Of a DNA stretch of 64,000 bases, positions 45,501-56,392 are shown piece after piece. A model generated the notes under the pieces. That model worked only from the letters and a program-made list of their open reading frames with translations. It did no database searches and was not told the DNA's origin. Origin of the DNA: Bactericera cockerelli. Lineage: Eukaryota; Arthropoda; Insecta; Hemiptera; Triozidae. The stretch lies in NCBI GenBank assembly GCA_024516035.1, contig CM044960.1, forward strand, positions 18,546,183-18,610,182. Reading direction: 5' to 3'. The translations under genes and the position numbers were made by a program. Every line of letters starts with the position of its first letter. The first letter of the stretch is position 1.

Positions 45501-48500
45501 GAGCAAGCTAGCTAACATCCTGTTCACCACAGAACTGGCAAAACGGTTACAAGGTAAGAAAAAGTATAAAAATGATTGTCCAGGAGACAAACTACTGTGG
45601 TAGTTATCTCAGTTCGACATCTTACCTATGGTACGTGACCGGCCACTCCGTTGTCTTCTCTAGATGACTTGATGAAAGTTTTTCTTATAATTACCATTAA
45701 ACAGACAGAAAAAAAAAACAAAACTGTCAAATGAATGAAAATAAAAGCTTAATAAATGAAGAGTTCAATAGTTCTTCAGGGAATAAGGAAACTAAGTAAT
45801 TCACCACTTGTGACATGTACATGTCATCTAAAATTTACCACTTTGGTGATTCGTTTATATACAATATGAGTAAGATGACATTGACATAGATGGAAAAGAT
45901 AAGAAGACAAAAAGGTGGCGATCTTGCAGAAGATATTTTAAAACGTATAAAAGGACAAAAAAGGTAGATATTGGAGAAAAAGTGAAATTGACACGTCAAA
46001 CCCTAAAATCTGAGGTGAAAAGTTGCTGAGAGAAATAAAAATATGACACAAATTTTCTCTGTGCAATTTAGTCGTAAAGTTTCTCAGAAAGATAGATACT
46101 GTTCAAGTCATCAAAAGCTCATTGAGCGCTTCTGTCGTGTTCTATTTCTTCCTTATCGAGACGACAGGAGATAAATTAATGCAGAGGAGACGTTAATTTT
46201 TATGAGAACGCGTAGTCTTAATGAAACATTAACTGTTGAAGACATTTCCCGTTATAGCGTCCGACAAAGTGGTGTACCCTCGCTCTAAGAGGAGTGGGAG
46301 CTTTGTATAAATTTAGTAAATTAGTTCAAACTCGGTACTTCTTCGCCGCAAAGGTTTTCCTCCACACCTAGAGTTCAGAGTAGAATGTCATCCTTTCTTA
46401 TAGATCAAAAGGGAAACCTGCATAAGAAAGTCCAGATTTGTGGATGCTGCTACTCTTAATATACGTCGATCAGTAGTCAGTGAGTGATTGAGTCACTCTT
46501 TTTACGTTTTATAATGGAAGCAGATCTATCAAAAAAATAAATTTATAAAAATCTTCATGTAACAAAAATTTAACACAATCAATAACTCCTTCCATATAAT
46601 TATGTAATCTTATATAAAACACATCGGCCGAGGTGTGAAGAACGCCCTATACAGGGTGTAACAGACTAAATGTAAAATCTCTTAAGGGGTGGTAGTATAG
46701 ATCATTTCCAACCATTAATGTTCTATAACACTTTTGATTTAACTCAGTGGTTCTCGAGATATTATTTTTTTGAATTATTTTTACAAGTCCCCTGCCGTTC
46801 GACAAAGAATGGCATCTAACTCCGTAAATACAGTAGATGAAGCAATAGATTTAACTTTTTCCATTATTTAGACTAGATTTATTCTTAAAAAGTGCACACG
46901 TACTGAAAAAAATCGGCAGCAGCGGAAAATTTATCGCGAACATGAAATCCACCTGAAACTTCAGCCGCCATTTTCTCAAAATACTGCCCTCATAAAGTAT
47001 TAGTTTCATTTATGTAAAAACTTGCTTGAAGTCTTATCTTTTAGAAAATATGACACACTTGATATAAAACTTTCATTTTTCATTGGAACCAAGAGAAACT
47101 AAAAAAAAAGTCAGTCAGTACTACTAACTGTACCTACTAGGCTACCATCCTACTTTTACCTAGGGAACTAATTTTTTTCTTCAATTTGACAAATTATGGT
47201 TGCCATTTACTTTCCAATGGCCCAAAAAGTTAGCCTCAGTCGATTCATTGATAAGGCTGCGGACTCTTAACTTGGAGGTCACTGGTTCGAGTCTCAAGTA
47301 TGGCAAATATTTAGTAAGACGAGTTTGAGCTATTGTGACACCACGATCGTGATTAATTGACCTTAATATTTTAGTATGTATGTATGGTTTTATTTGTGGT
47401 GAAGCACAAGGCCTCTTCACATTTTTTGTGGGTAGCGCAGCATTACTAAGAGCCTCCTTTACTTTTCGAATCATTCTATTACATTAATTTATTTTTACTC
47501 TAATAATGTCGCCACTGGTCGTTACTCATACAAGTAACTACTCATTTTTCCTCACGAGGTATGAGTGGACCCCGAACATCCAAGTACAGAGCAGAAAAAC
47601 TCCTGTCCCGCTGGGGATCGAACCCAGGTCACCATGCGTGCAACGCCTAGCACGCTAACTCACTCTGCCACGGTGACTACTAATTGACCTTAATATTTTA
47701 GTATTCCATGTGTTTTATTAAAATTCGGTACCTACTAACATAATAATTTGTACCTCTATGTACCAACTTATGAATGTTCAGTATTTACCGTACCACCTTT
47801 GGGTGTTAACTATGTAGGTACCTACATTGTTATGTTTCATTTCATTCAAACCATTTTATCATTGAGACCCTTTCCTCTTATGAACAAATGAACAATTACG
47901 ATTAATATTGATTTCTGAAGCACCACAGCTAAAAGTATCATACATGGATACGTACATACTAATTTGCCACACTTGAGACTCGAACCAGTGACCTCCAAGT
48001 TAAGAGTCTACTGAGGCAAACTTTTAGGCCGTTGGAAAATAAATGGCAACCATAATTTGTCAAATTGAAGAAAAAAATTAGTTCCCTAGGTAAAAGTAGG
48101 ATGGTAGCCTAGTAGGTACAGTTAGTAGTACTGACTGACTTTTTTTTTATTTCTCTTGGTTTCAATAAAAAATGAAAGTTTTATATCAAGTGTGTCATAT
48201 TTTCTAAAAGATAAGACTTCAAGCAAGTTTTTACATAAATGAAACCAATACTTTATGAGGGCAGTATTTTGAGAAAATGGCGGCTGAAGTTTCAGGTGGA
48301 TTTCATGTTCGCGATAAATTTTCCGCTGCTGCCGATTTTTTTCAGTACGTGTGCACTTTTTAAGAATAAATCTAGTCTAAATAATAGTGAAATATTGTTA
48401 TCTTATGGAAAAAGTTAAATCTATTGCTTCATCTACTGTATTTACGGAGTTAGATGCCATTCTTTGTCGAGCAGCAGGGGACTTGTAAAAATAATTCAAA

Positions 48501-51500
48501 AAAATAATATCTCGAGAACCACTGAGTTAAATCAAAAGTGTTATAGAACATTAATGGTTGGAAATGATCTATACTACCACCCCTTAAGAGATTTTACATT
48601 TAGTCTGTTACACCCTGTATAAAAGGAGGAGATATACATAGGTATACCTAGCTACCTGTACGGTAAATCGATCGATCTACACCAAAAACAATTTTAAACT
48701 GGATATTCACAACGCGTTTTACTAGCAATTAAACACCTTTCATAAAAATAGTGACCACATTTCAAATAAAATCCGTTTTCATACAACATCCCTTTCCAAA
48801 AAAGGAGCAAAGCAATTTTTGAAATACGAGTTTTTCCTTTCAATATTGTTGCTTTGGAAAAGAAGAACAAATGGTAGGAAAGGTCTTACAAAAGCAGTTA
48901 AAACAATCGTTATCGAATATTATATTACTATATTTATAACAGAGGTTCCTAAACTGACGTACTTGGGACCCTAAACCTTTTGTTAGGTTATGGCTTACGA
49001 GGTTCATGATAAAATTAAAAGTTTTGTACACATCAGTACAATGAGTATATGTTGGATGGTCCAGTAGGTCTAGTCTAGTAGTTATGGGACTCCCTGTCTC
49101 AAGCTGACAGTCTAAATAAAGCACTACTATAATCCTATACTATTAGGAGTAATGTTAATACAATTTTATTGAAGGGACAGTAATTTCCTGTTTTGTCAGG
49201 AACCATTCTATCATCTCATAAAATAAAATGAAGAATTTCCATGAGACCGATGTTGCAAACCGCTTGTTTACGGTTACACCATTAGCTTTATTTTCATAAC
49301 AAAGGATTTTTATTTTTCTTCCTTGGGGAAATTTTGTCGAGAAAACTTGCAAATTCAATTATAATAACAATAAAAATTCCAAAAGTGCTGTACTATAGGA
49401 AGGTATTTAAATCGTGATAAATGCTCCAATGTAGAACAAGTGCGAAAGATTTGCGATTTTTTCATCGTGTTCTTTGTTTCATTTTCTCTTCTTCTTCTTT
49501 TCCTATTAAAATGTTCTTAAAGGTTTTGAAAAAATGTCTAGCTCTATTTTATTGTGCTCTCTTTCTAATTAATTCCGTTTAATTCTCAATGATAGTTTGC
49601 AGACAAGATGAATATTATAAATATCATTTACATCTGTACATAAACTCGTATTATTGATCTCGAGGCTTTTATTAGTATTACTGATACAATAATTCCTCTA
49701 ATTTAATTACATATTTTATTAGTATAATAATTGTGATGATAAGTCACCTTATTTCCAATGCCAGCCTTGCAAGTCCTAAAAAAACTTGCCAGGCATTAAA
49801 AATTAATCAGCTTTGCATGCCTTTAATACCTTTAAAACTTAAAAAAAAACACAAAAATTGAATGATAAAATCTGCATAATATTAAGTAATTACCTATCAT
49901 AAAAGAGATCTCAGTTTTTGATGGATTCACTGCAACTGTAACTCTGTATGTTCTGGAAATATCTAATAGTTCTAATACAAAGCAAATTTTAGAGAAAGAA
50001 TACTCAACGGTGCGGTGCGCGGTGTCTCAATGAGAAAAGAATTTACGAGGCTTTCAAGAGACGTCAGCCACTGATGAAAACAATTGCGGTGACAAAAATG
50101 GTTTCAGACAGAACTTAAACAATTTGAGAAAAATCCATGCGTTGGCTGGGATCTGATCCAAGAATCTCCACGCTTAGTAAACAATTGACCACTCACCATC
50201 ATTAGGTAGATAATTGATTGGAGTACTTTATAGGGTGTAATTCGATATAAAAATGAAATACCTACCAGATAAAAACAAGCTATTTCTGACTCGTAAGGAC
50301 GAGAGAGAATATCCGATTTAGTAAATACAAGAGAGGCAAGATGGGAATAGAGTGTGGTATTCAGGAAACTTTTCATCCAGCATGGGCAAAAAGTGGATTA
50401 TGAAAAGGTAACAATTTGGAATAGTCTCCTTCCCACAAACCTTATTAATTACGGATAATTGGTTTTTGGTTATAAGAGTTTTCCCGCCTCCTCTTGTCGA
50501 GATTTAACTTTTGAAATAAGACTTAATTGAAAAGTTGTTGCATTCTTACATTCTATTCAAACCTAGTTTAGAATCAATGGTCAAATTAAATTAATATCAC
50601 TGCTATCTTTAAATCCTTCTTTCAGTTATTTTGAAGGCAGCTGCCTTTTTGAAACTCTGGTATTCATTATTTTAAAAGCATCTTACCTTTTTGAAAATTA
50701 AGCTCTTTTGTTTTCACTCTGAGGTTAGATGGAAAGTCATTAGTCAGCAGTTCAAAAGTAAAAATGTCTGGGGAATAATATTTTTGTTCCTCAAATCATG
50801 TGGCATGCACATGTTTTGTCTTTGCTGGGTTCCTATGTGGAATTTATGTATGGTTTTTGGTTTTTAGATGATGTAGTTTACTCGTGTTGTTTTCACTGAT
50901 TTTACTTTAGAACATCAGCATGATTCTATTTACTTTCATACAAAAAAATAATATAAATACAGCAGTACTGTCTCTTCAGAAACAATACCTAATGTTAATA
51001 TGGAATTAGGTATGATGTTACTAGTTCAAGAAAGTCACCATATTTGAGTGAGTTCAATAAGCACAATACTGTATAATTGTATATCTGTATAAGTGTTGGT
51101 AATCATCTCACAATAGTCAAAAAAGGCACCATCTATCTGTTTCTGAACAAAGATATCTATCTTGTTGACCTTAATTCTCAGCTTTAATTTCCAAGAGATT
51201 TCGTATCACCACATTTCATCTGCATCCCTTCTCTTTTGTCTCTATCCATTCGGGAGCGACGGGTACCCTGCTGGAATTCAATGCTAAGTTCGAGGGTACA
51301 CAATACCTAACCTAGGAAACCATACCAGAAGAGGATGAAGCTGGGCAAGCAAACACTGTTTTATTAGCAAGAAAGTCTTTAATTAATAAATCATATTGTT
51401 CTGCAAGGGCGGCGCATGAGAGGAGTGCCTCCGATCAGCGGTGTACTAAGGTACCTATATTTTGATGGTAGCTTCCCGATGTATGTACCTGTACTATGAA

Positions 51501-54500
51501 GTCCTTGTTTCCCTGAGAGAGGTATTGACTAGCTAGGATTCCCTAATAAACCCCAGATTAATCAAGCTTAATAAATGTATGTGGTGTTAATGAACAAAAA
51601 CCCAATATCCTTTCAAAGGGAATGTAGATGAACATCTTTCCATGGATCATGTTATTTCTGTAAATTTCGAGATTTAAAAACGAGCTCAAGCCGCCTTTCT
51701 TAATTATCTGGAAGATGTAATTCACTCTCTGGTGCTCTAGTTTTTGCTATAAGAAAGGTGAATTATGAATGGAAAAACTAAATCTAGAACATCTTTCTTT
51801 GTCATCTTTATGAGATGTCTTTTGGCAGAAACGCAGCAGACCCCTATAGTTCTGAAAGACGGTCACAATTATTATCTCAGTTTGTTATTAGAGGAAAGAA
51901 ACTATCATTTTGCATTAAAAATATTAGATGTTAGGTAGTAATACTATTATTCTCTTTTATTAAATTTCAAGTCGTAATAATTTTAATAAACATAAATATA
52001 GGTATATGTATATTGCACCTCAAAAACACCCTTTAAGTCAAAATTGATGGCACGTGCGACATCGAATGTTCTCAACTCACTCAACTGGGTGACCTACCTC
52101 CAATTTCTGGCTATTCCCGTTCCAACCCAGACCGAGTCAGGGTGTTCTAGGAAGCAGTTTTGTATCCTGCTAATAGAATGGTAAAACTTCCACGAAGACC
52201 TGAGTGTTATAGCGACGTTAACATTCCTGCACCAAAATGCCAATGTAAAGACAAGCCAAGAATAGAAGACTAATACAAAGGGCATTTTTCAGTTTATGAC
52301 TGGTACTTTTCTGTTTGTATTTTCAGGCACATTGAATACACCACTTCTTATTCTTTCACTGAAGTTAAGCAACGTCCAGCGAGGTTAAGAGTTAGGACCA
52401 AACATAAAAATGTATACTAAGTAGATGAAATGAGAAACCTGACATCAAAATTTCAACTTCAGGAAAGATCAATTTCACATGGAAAAAATAATTGCAAACC
52501 AAAACTACATAATTAATATTAAACGTTATATCGAAAATTATATCAATAGAATACACATCTAAAATTCCTGATATTAAAACAATTCTCATTCTATCATTCT
52601 TTGTTCGTCAATTCTTTGTGTTAGGATTAGGAATTTTATGTATTGTTTATCTGCTGACCGTGACATGGATTATAAATTTTGGCCCGCAGTGAAAGTCGGT
52701 TAGGCAGCCTTGCTCTATCGAAACTCCGACCATTATACCTAGTAATCTGGTCAAGTCACTTCTATATTTATTTATTTTATATTTTTGGTTTGACATCGCT
52801 TTCAACTGCATGGTCATATCACTATTTATTATTCGCTTCTGAAACTCATAACTCAACGGACTCAACCATCTATGTAGTCACAACCTAATGTAAACATTTA
52901 TGTAGTCACAACTTAATGACATGTAAACATTATCCCTTGAGTTCTGGACTTGAAGACTTCGGGCCTTTTTTAACAATTTCCAGTGCATCCACAGTCGACG
53001 TTATTTTAAAATACACGTGACGGTTGTGGCCTCTTGTACGTGAGGTCACGTGCTTGGGTCCCTTCATGTCTAAATTACTGGCACGTGACCACTAACCACA
53101 TGAAATCTATACATATATAACATGTCATGTTATATACTTCTCCCTAATATGTTTACTTGTCCCTGTGAAACTCTCATGACATGACCCTATTGTGAGGAGG
53201 AATACCCTTTAACTTTCGTCCCCTGGGAGTCAATATATCACCACAGTAAGAGAGGATGGTTTTTGTATAGGATGTAATATCTGCTGCTGTTTAATATGAA
53301 ATATGAAATATAATAGATTTCAGCAGTCAGGGTTATGTATAATCTATTCTACTTAATATGAATAATCACCTCACAAGAATTTTTCCCATTGATATCTGTC
53401 TTAGACACTTTCGTGCCTGTTTCGTTTGGCACACTTGGTACGTACCTCTTCAGATTCTATCTTGTTACTGGTATGATATTACCTGCAATACATGTATTAT
53501 GAGCGAACACCGCGAGATTTCTTGCTCAATCCACCTACGAGAGAAACTTGGTTTACTCAAAATCGGATTATTTCACACTTTAACCAGAAACATGTCCTAA
53601 CTGGTCTCGGATTATTTGACACTTTAACCAGAAACATGTCCTGACTGGTCTACGTATTAAAATGAAAATATAGCTTTATACCTATTTTCTTCAGAATGAG
53701 TGTTGGGAGCCCCGTGAAATTCGACATGATTTCTAATTTTCTAATGTTATAATCTTTCTTCTTCCTCAGAGATGTCTCAAGAAATATGATACTAGATTAA
53801 GGAAGATTTATCCTGTAAAAATAATGAAAACATTTTTCCATTTATCAACTAAAAAGTGTACAAACCTGTCTGCGTAACGGACGTAAAACTTTTTATAACA
53901 TCAGGGTAGGAACTAAGTTTCTTTTCTTTCCTGTTGTTTGGCTACAACTCCCACTCTTCTTCATGTAGTTTCAACATTAACGTTCCTTCGTAATAAAAAC
54001 TTTTGCTCTCTAATGTTGCCTAAATTAATATAGAAGAGCTAGTGGGAAAGAACAATACTTTCAAAAGAAACTTTTCTCGTCCCTTCCGACATTCTTCAAT
54101 ATTTCTTGAAACTTCATTTTCCTGTTAAAGAGTGTCTCATTATTACCTCTAAAACAATAAAACAAAATACATATAAACTCTGTTTCGTGTTAATATAGGC
54201 CGTTGGCTTGACGAGCGCTCGCCTTTCGGCGAGCTTGATATTATTATTAAAGGTATCATCTACATGCAAGCAAACGAAACATGATTGAAGCACCTTCATT
54301 ATGTTGATCTAATTTAATGGACACACTAATATAAGAAAACGAATAGTAGAATGATAGCTTTTGACAAGATTCAATCTTGCAATCCTGTGCTCCAAAGTAC
54401 ATCCGGCCATTCGCCCATCGCTCCTGATACAATACCTACATTATTCCCCGATGTAATTAACCAACGTCAATAATATGGGTGGTGGTACACTGGTATATGG

Positions 54501-56259
54501 ATAAATATGGTTGGAATATGTATTAATATGGGTAAACTATGGTTGGAATATGGATTAAGATGCGTGGAATATGGATTAATATGGGTGAACTATATGGTTA
54601 GAATATGGATTAATATGGTTGGAATATGGATTAAGATTCGTGGAATATGGGTGAACTATTATTAAAATATGGATTAATATGGTTGGAAATTAATCGCTGC
54701 TTGCTGTCAACATGGTTTCTAAACAATCTGTTAAACATGTGAGGAGTTATTTATTTTCAATGAAGCAATATGTGGTACAAATTAAAATATAAATCATTAT
54801 AAATATCAAATATTTTCATTCGGAATTGTTTATAATACTCGTACTTATATAATGTCTAATTATTAATGAAATGTAAACAAATACCACTTCACAGGCACCA
54901 AAGTCAACACATACGCAGTTCACCCAGGGGTGGTCGATACTGAGCTTAGTCGCCATTTCGACTCATTCATACTACCAGGCGCGGCTTGGCTCTATCAGCG
55001 TATTGGGGGCCTTTTCATAAAGACTCCGGAACAGGGCGCACAAACCACCCTGTATTGCGCACTGGACAAGAAGTGTGAGGACCAAAGTGGACTGTATTAT
55101 GCGTAAGTTTATTTCAAAATATTCATTCAATTTCATTAATTGGTATCCACTTTATGTTAATTTCTTTTGACACATACATGAATTTTCCTTAAATTTGCAC
55201 TGCTAAAAAATGGCTGACGTAAACTAAAATTTAAAAAAAATCTTCTTCGAATGGATAAATTGTGGTATGCAAACCTCAAAAGAGTTTTGAGTTTTGAGGT
55301 GATTATATCCAAACTCTATCAGAAAGTAGACAACGTTCGGTATCTTCTGAGAACAATTTTTTTTCTTCTCAAACTAAAGATCATTCCAACTGAAGGAGCC
55401 TCCATTTTCTGATATAAACTCACAAACCAAGCTACTTTATCTTCACTCCTGAGGTAATAAGTAGTCCAAATTGGGAATTGTGGATTTGGTGAATGGAATG
55501 ATTATCATTTCTTTGGGATGATAAGTCGTACTTAATAGGAGTTTATCCAGGCTAGACGCTATTTTGCGAGACAGTGTTTCTGGGTACCTAAATCAACCGG
55601 CCTCAGTAGCTTGATCGATGAGGCCACGGACTTGTATCCTGAAGGTCGATGGCTCAAGTACCAAGTCATCAGCAAATTTAATATTTAGTAAGCAAGTTTG
55701 AGTAGTGGTGACATTACGAAAGTGATTAACAAATTTAACACGTTGATCGCCACGTCAGGTGAATTCACCTGACACTAACCTTTCCCAGCTGGCCCCATCA
55801 GGCATATTCACCTGACAAAATTATCCCGAACGGCCCCGTCAGGTGAATTCACCTGACATGATTATCTCGTACGGCCCCGTCAGGTGAATTCACTTGACAT
55901 TGGAGTGTCATTTGAGCCCCTGAGGAAATTTAACTCTATAGCGTTGGCGATCAACGTGTTTATGTTAACTTTTCTGAAAGGTACCTAAATCGTTTTTACA
56001 AGTAAAAATAATGGCATCGATATTGGATCAATTTCCTTTGATTGAAATTTTCCTTCGTGTCCTCAGCGACTGCAAGAACAAGGAGCCGGCTCGACGTGCA
56101 AGGAAGGACGAAACCGCCAAGGAGCTGTGGAAGGAGAGCTGGAAGATGGTCGGTTTGGAGGACACTTACGATCCTTTTAGGACCTGCGTAGATCAGTACA
56201 TAGCAGCAACTATGAATACAGAGTCTATGAATGATCCTTTTAGACCTGAGTATGCGTAG
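42482..56259 (+). CDS. Retinol dehydrogenase-like SDR, complete five-exon gene
   Basis: Joining 42482-42599, 43012-43215, 45269-45553, 54895-55102 and 56067-56259 gives 1008 nt, 335 residues plus stop, with GT-AG introns throughout (phases 1, 1, 1 and 2). The protein has the Rossmann signature TGSNTGIG (22-29), Arg48 in ACRS (usual for NADP(H) preference), LDLSS (78-82) and NNAG (105-108). It also has NLSS with the catalytic Ser (about 156), YGRSK with catalytic Tyr183 and Lys187, and HPGVVDTEL (212-220). The spacing matches RDH11-14 enzymes, which reduce or oxidise retinoids and other lipid aldehydes. The N-terminus starts only 13 residues before LDGK. It therefore lacks the membrane anchor of RDH11/12 unless an upstream exon is used; an acceptor AG at 42471-42472, just before the ATG, shows at least one 5' exon exists. 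The C-terminus carries a 21-residue duplicated extension. The exact substrate is unknown. Confidence 0.95.
42865..42935 (-). repeat. Diverged family B SINE fragment in intron 1
   Basis: GATATCACAACGGAGGTTAC, CCTCTATTTGCTGGAAATTG resembles the reverse of the family B segment around GGAGGGTAAAACCCCCGTCG. Short and degraded. Confidence 0.45.
43012..43215 (+). CDS. RDH-like gene, coding exon 2
   Basis: Acceptor CCCCAG at 43006-43011, donor GTGAGT at 43216. It encodes [20 protein letters not shown] through [14 protein letters not shown] to LLINNAG, i.e. the second half of the Rossmann fold with the NNAG motif at the boundary. Confidence 0.97.
43462..43560 (+). repeat. 5S-derived SINE (family B) in intron 2, internally deleted
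   Basis: The head CAGCGTCGATGGCGCATTGA, ATTCACCGGTTTTAGGATCA, AAAGTTAAGCAATGTCCAGC jumps directly to the very end of the body (AGTTGAAAGCGACGTGAAAC) and an A-rich tail. The middle of the element is missing. Confidence 0.75.
45269..45553 (+). CDS. RDH-like gene, coding exon 3 (catalytic)
   Basis: Acceptor CTCCTCAG to 45268, donor GTAAGA at 45554. It encodes [45 protein letters not shown] (catalytic Ser), [20 protein letters not shown] (catalytic Tyr and Lys). It is clearly GC-richer than its surroundings, as expected for a constrained exon. Confidence 0.98.
47227..47353 (+). repeat. SINE family A within the left arm of foldback element 2
   Basis: GCCTCAGTCGATTCATTGAT, AACTTGGAGGTCACTGGTTC, GAGTCTCAAGTATGG, TTAGTAAGACGAGTTTGAGC, ATTGTGACACCACGATCGTG. 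The right arm repeats its head inverted (about 47962-48015). The SINE was therefore already in the sequence when the palindrome formed. Confidence 0.8.
47378..47680 (-). mobile_element. SINE family C insertion with 24-bp target duplication
   Basis: Flanked by exact 24-bp repeats beginning TAATTGACCTTAATATTTTA (47354-47377 and 47681-47704). The tRNA-like head lies at the right (GGGGATCGAACCCAGGTCAC, box B reversed). The tail at the left is (TATG)n-like. It closely matches 5571-5835. It is a clean retroposition event into the loop of foldback element 2, so younger than that element. Confidence 0.95.
48622..52055. other. Intron 3 sequence without recognised genes
   Basis: A tRNA-like reverse head (GCTGGGATCTGATCCAAGAA at about 50148-50167, GACCACTCACCATC after it) suggests one more degraded SINE. 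Otherwise AT-rich, with no motif seen. Reverse frames of 60-94 codons here lack recognisable domains. Confidence 0.5.
52056..52400. repeat. Two family B (5S-derived) SINE fragments
   Basis: About 52056-52150 is a poor reverse body copy (GACCTACCTCCAATTTCTGG, CCCAGACCGAGTCAGGG). 52323-52398 is a forward 5S-like head: GCACATTGAATACACCACTT, TCACTGAAGTTAAGCAACGT, CCAGCGAGGTTAAGAGTT. Neither has a complete body. A further tail piece, GACATCGCTTTCAACTGCAT, is at about 52793. Confidence 0.65.
53563..53650. repeat. 44-bp tandem duplication
   Basis: Two adjacent copies (53563-53606, 53607-53650) of TCGGATTATTTCACACTTTA, ACCAGAAACATGTCCTAACT, GGTC with two substitutions. Recent local duplication in intron 3. 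Confidence 0.93.
54175..54245 (-). repeat. Dispersed GC-rich hairpin repeat, copy 3
   Basis: Reverse copy: TAAACTCTGTTTCGTGTTAA, TATAGGCCGTTGGCTTGACG, AGCGCTCGCCTTTCGGCGAG, CTTGAT. It lacks the AGTAGCGCC segment seen in the other two copies, and the hairpin loop is TTTC. Confidence 0.82.
54470..54690. repeat. Irregular ATGG(T/A)TTGGAATATGGATTA repeat
   Basis: Short motifs GGAATATGG, GATTAATATGG and GTGAACTATGG alternate irregularly over about 220 bp in intron 3, shortly upstream of exon 4. Confidence 0.8.
54895..55102 (+). CDS. RDH-like gene, coding exon 4
   Basis: Acceptor TTCACAG to 54894, donor GTAAGT at 55103. It encodes [20 protein letters not shown], then [28 protein letters not shown] and SGLYYA. 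The HPG motif follows the cofactor site. KTPEQGAQT is typical of the RDH11-14 group's substrate-side region. Confidence 0.98.
55598..55733 (+). repeat. SINE family A copy in intron 4
   Basis: CGGCCTCAGTAGCTTGATCG, GACTTGTATCCTGAAGGTCG, ATGGCTCAAGTACC, TTTAGTAAGCAAGTTTGAGT, AGTGGTGACATTACGAAAGT. It directly abuts the MITE that begins at 55739. Confidence 0.85.
55739..55958. mobile_element. piggyBac-like MITE with four palindromic 20-mers, intron 4
   Basis: 14-bp perfect TIRs CACGTTGATCGCCA (55739-55752) and TGGCGATCAACGTG (55945-55958). The left flank is TTAA; the right is TTTA, one base off a TTAA target duplication. Inside, GTCAGGTGAATTCACCTGAC, a perfect 20-bp palindrome, occurs at 55754-55773 and 55838-55857, with one-arm-changed versions at 55797-55816 and 55879-55898 (spacing 43, 41 and 41 bp). 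The piggyBac attribution rests only on the TTAA-like flank and short TIR. Confidence 0.7.
56067..56259 (+). CDS. RDH-like gene, last coding exon with duplicated C-terminus
   Basis: Acceptor TCCTCAG to 56066 (phase 2 junction, codon GC+C). It encodes [32 protein letters not shown], which is the usual RDH C-terminal helix and normal end region. A 63-nt unit starting GATCCTTTTAG (56170-56232) is then repeated from 56233, adding residues [20 protein letters not shown] and NDPFRPEYA before TAG at 56257. The extension has no counterpart I know of in the family. AATAAA follows at 56283-56288. Confidence 0.94.
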
Positions 56260-56298
56260 ATCAGTACCTAAGATCAACTATGAATAAAGAGTCTATGG
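56170..56298 (+). repeat. 63-bp tandem duplication spanning the stop codon
   Basis: Copy 1 is 56170-56232; copy 2 starts at 56233 (GATCCTTTTAG, GCGTAGATCAGTACCTAAGA, CAACTATGAATAAAGAGTCT). Small indels differ between copies, so GCGTAG is out of frame in copy 1 and the stop in copy 2. Confidence 0.88.
56283..56288 (+). promoter_or_regulatory. Possible polyadenylation signal of the RDH gene
   Basis: AATAAA, 24 bp after the stop. It lies in copy 2 of the duplication; copy 1 has AATACA at the same place. Another AATAAA-like site is near 56797. Confidence 0.45.
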
Positions 56299-56392
56299 AG
56301 AGTCAGATGGAAGGACTGTGAAAATTCTCTGTTATTTGAGAGTAACAGAGGAGTGATCGAGCGAGGAGTTTGTGAATTTTATCTAAGTCTGT

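Larger units (their letters stand above)
46652..48617. mobile_element. Foldback element 2: 1966-bp palindromic element with TATA target duplication
   Basis: Ends CAGGGTGTAACAGACTAAAT and its reverse complement, flanked by TATA at 46648-46651 and 48618-48621. The arms are inverted from 46652 to about 47306 and from about 47962 to 48617, with a few substitutions and small indels (for example an 18-bp insertion in the right arm near 48390). Each arm ends in a piece of SINE family A in opposite orientation. The loop carries a family C SINE. No transposase is present, so it is non-autonomous. It lies in intron 3 of the RDH gene. Confidence 0.93.
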
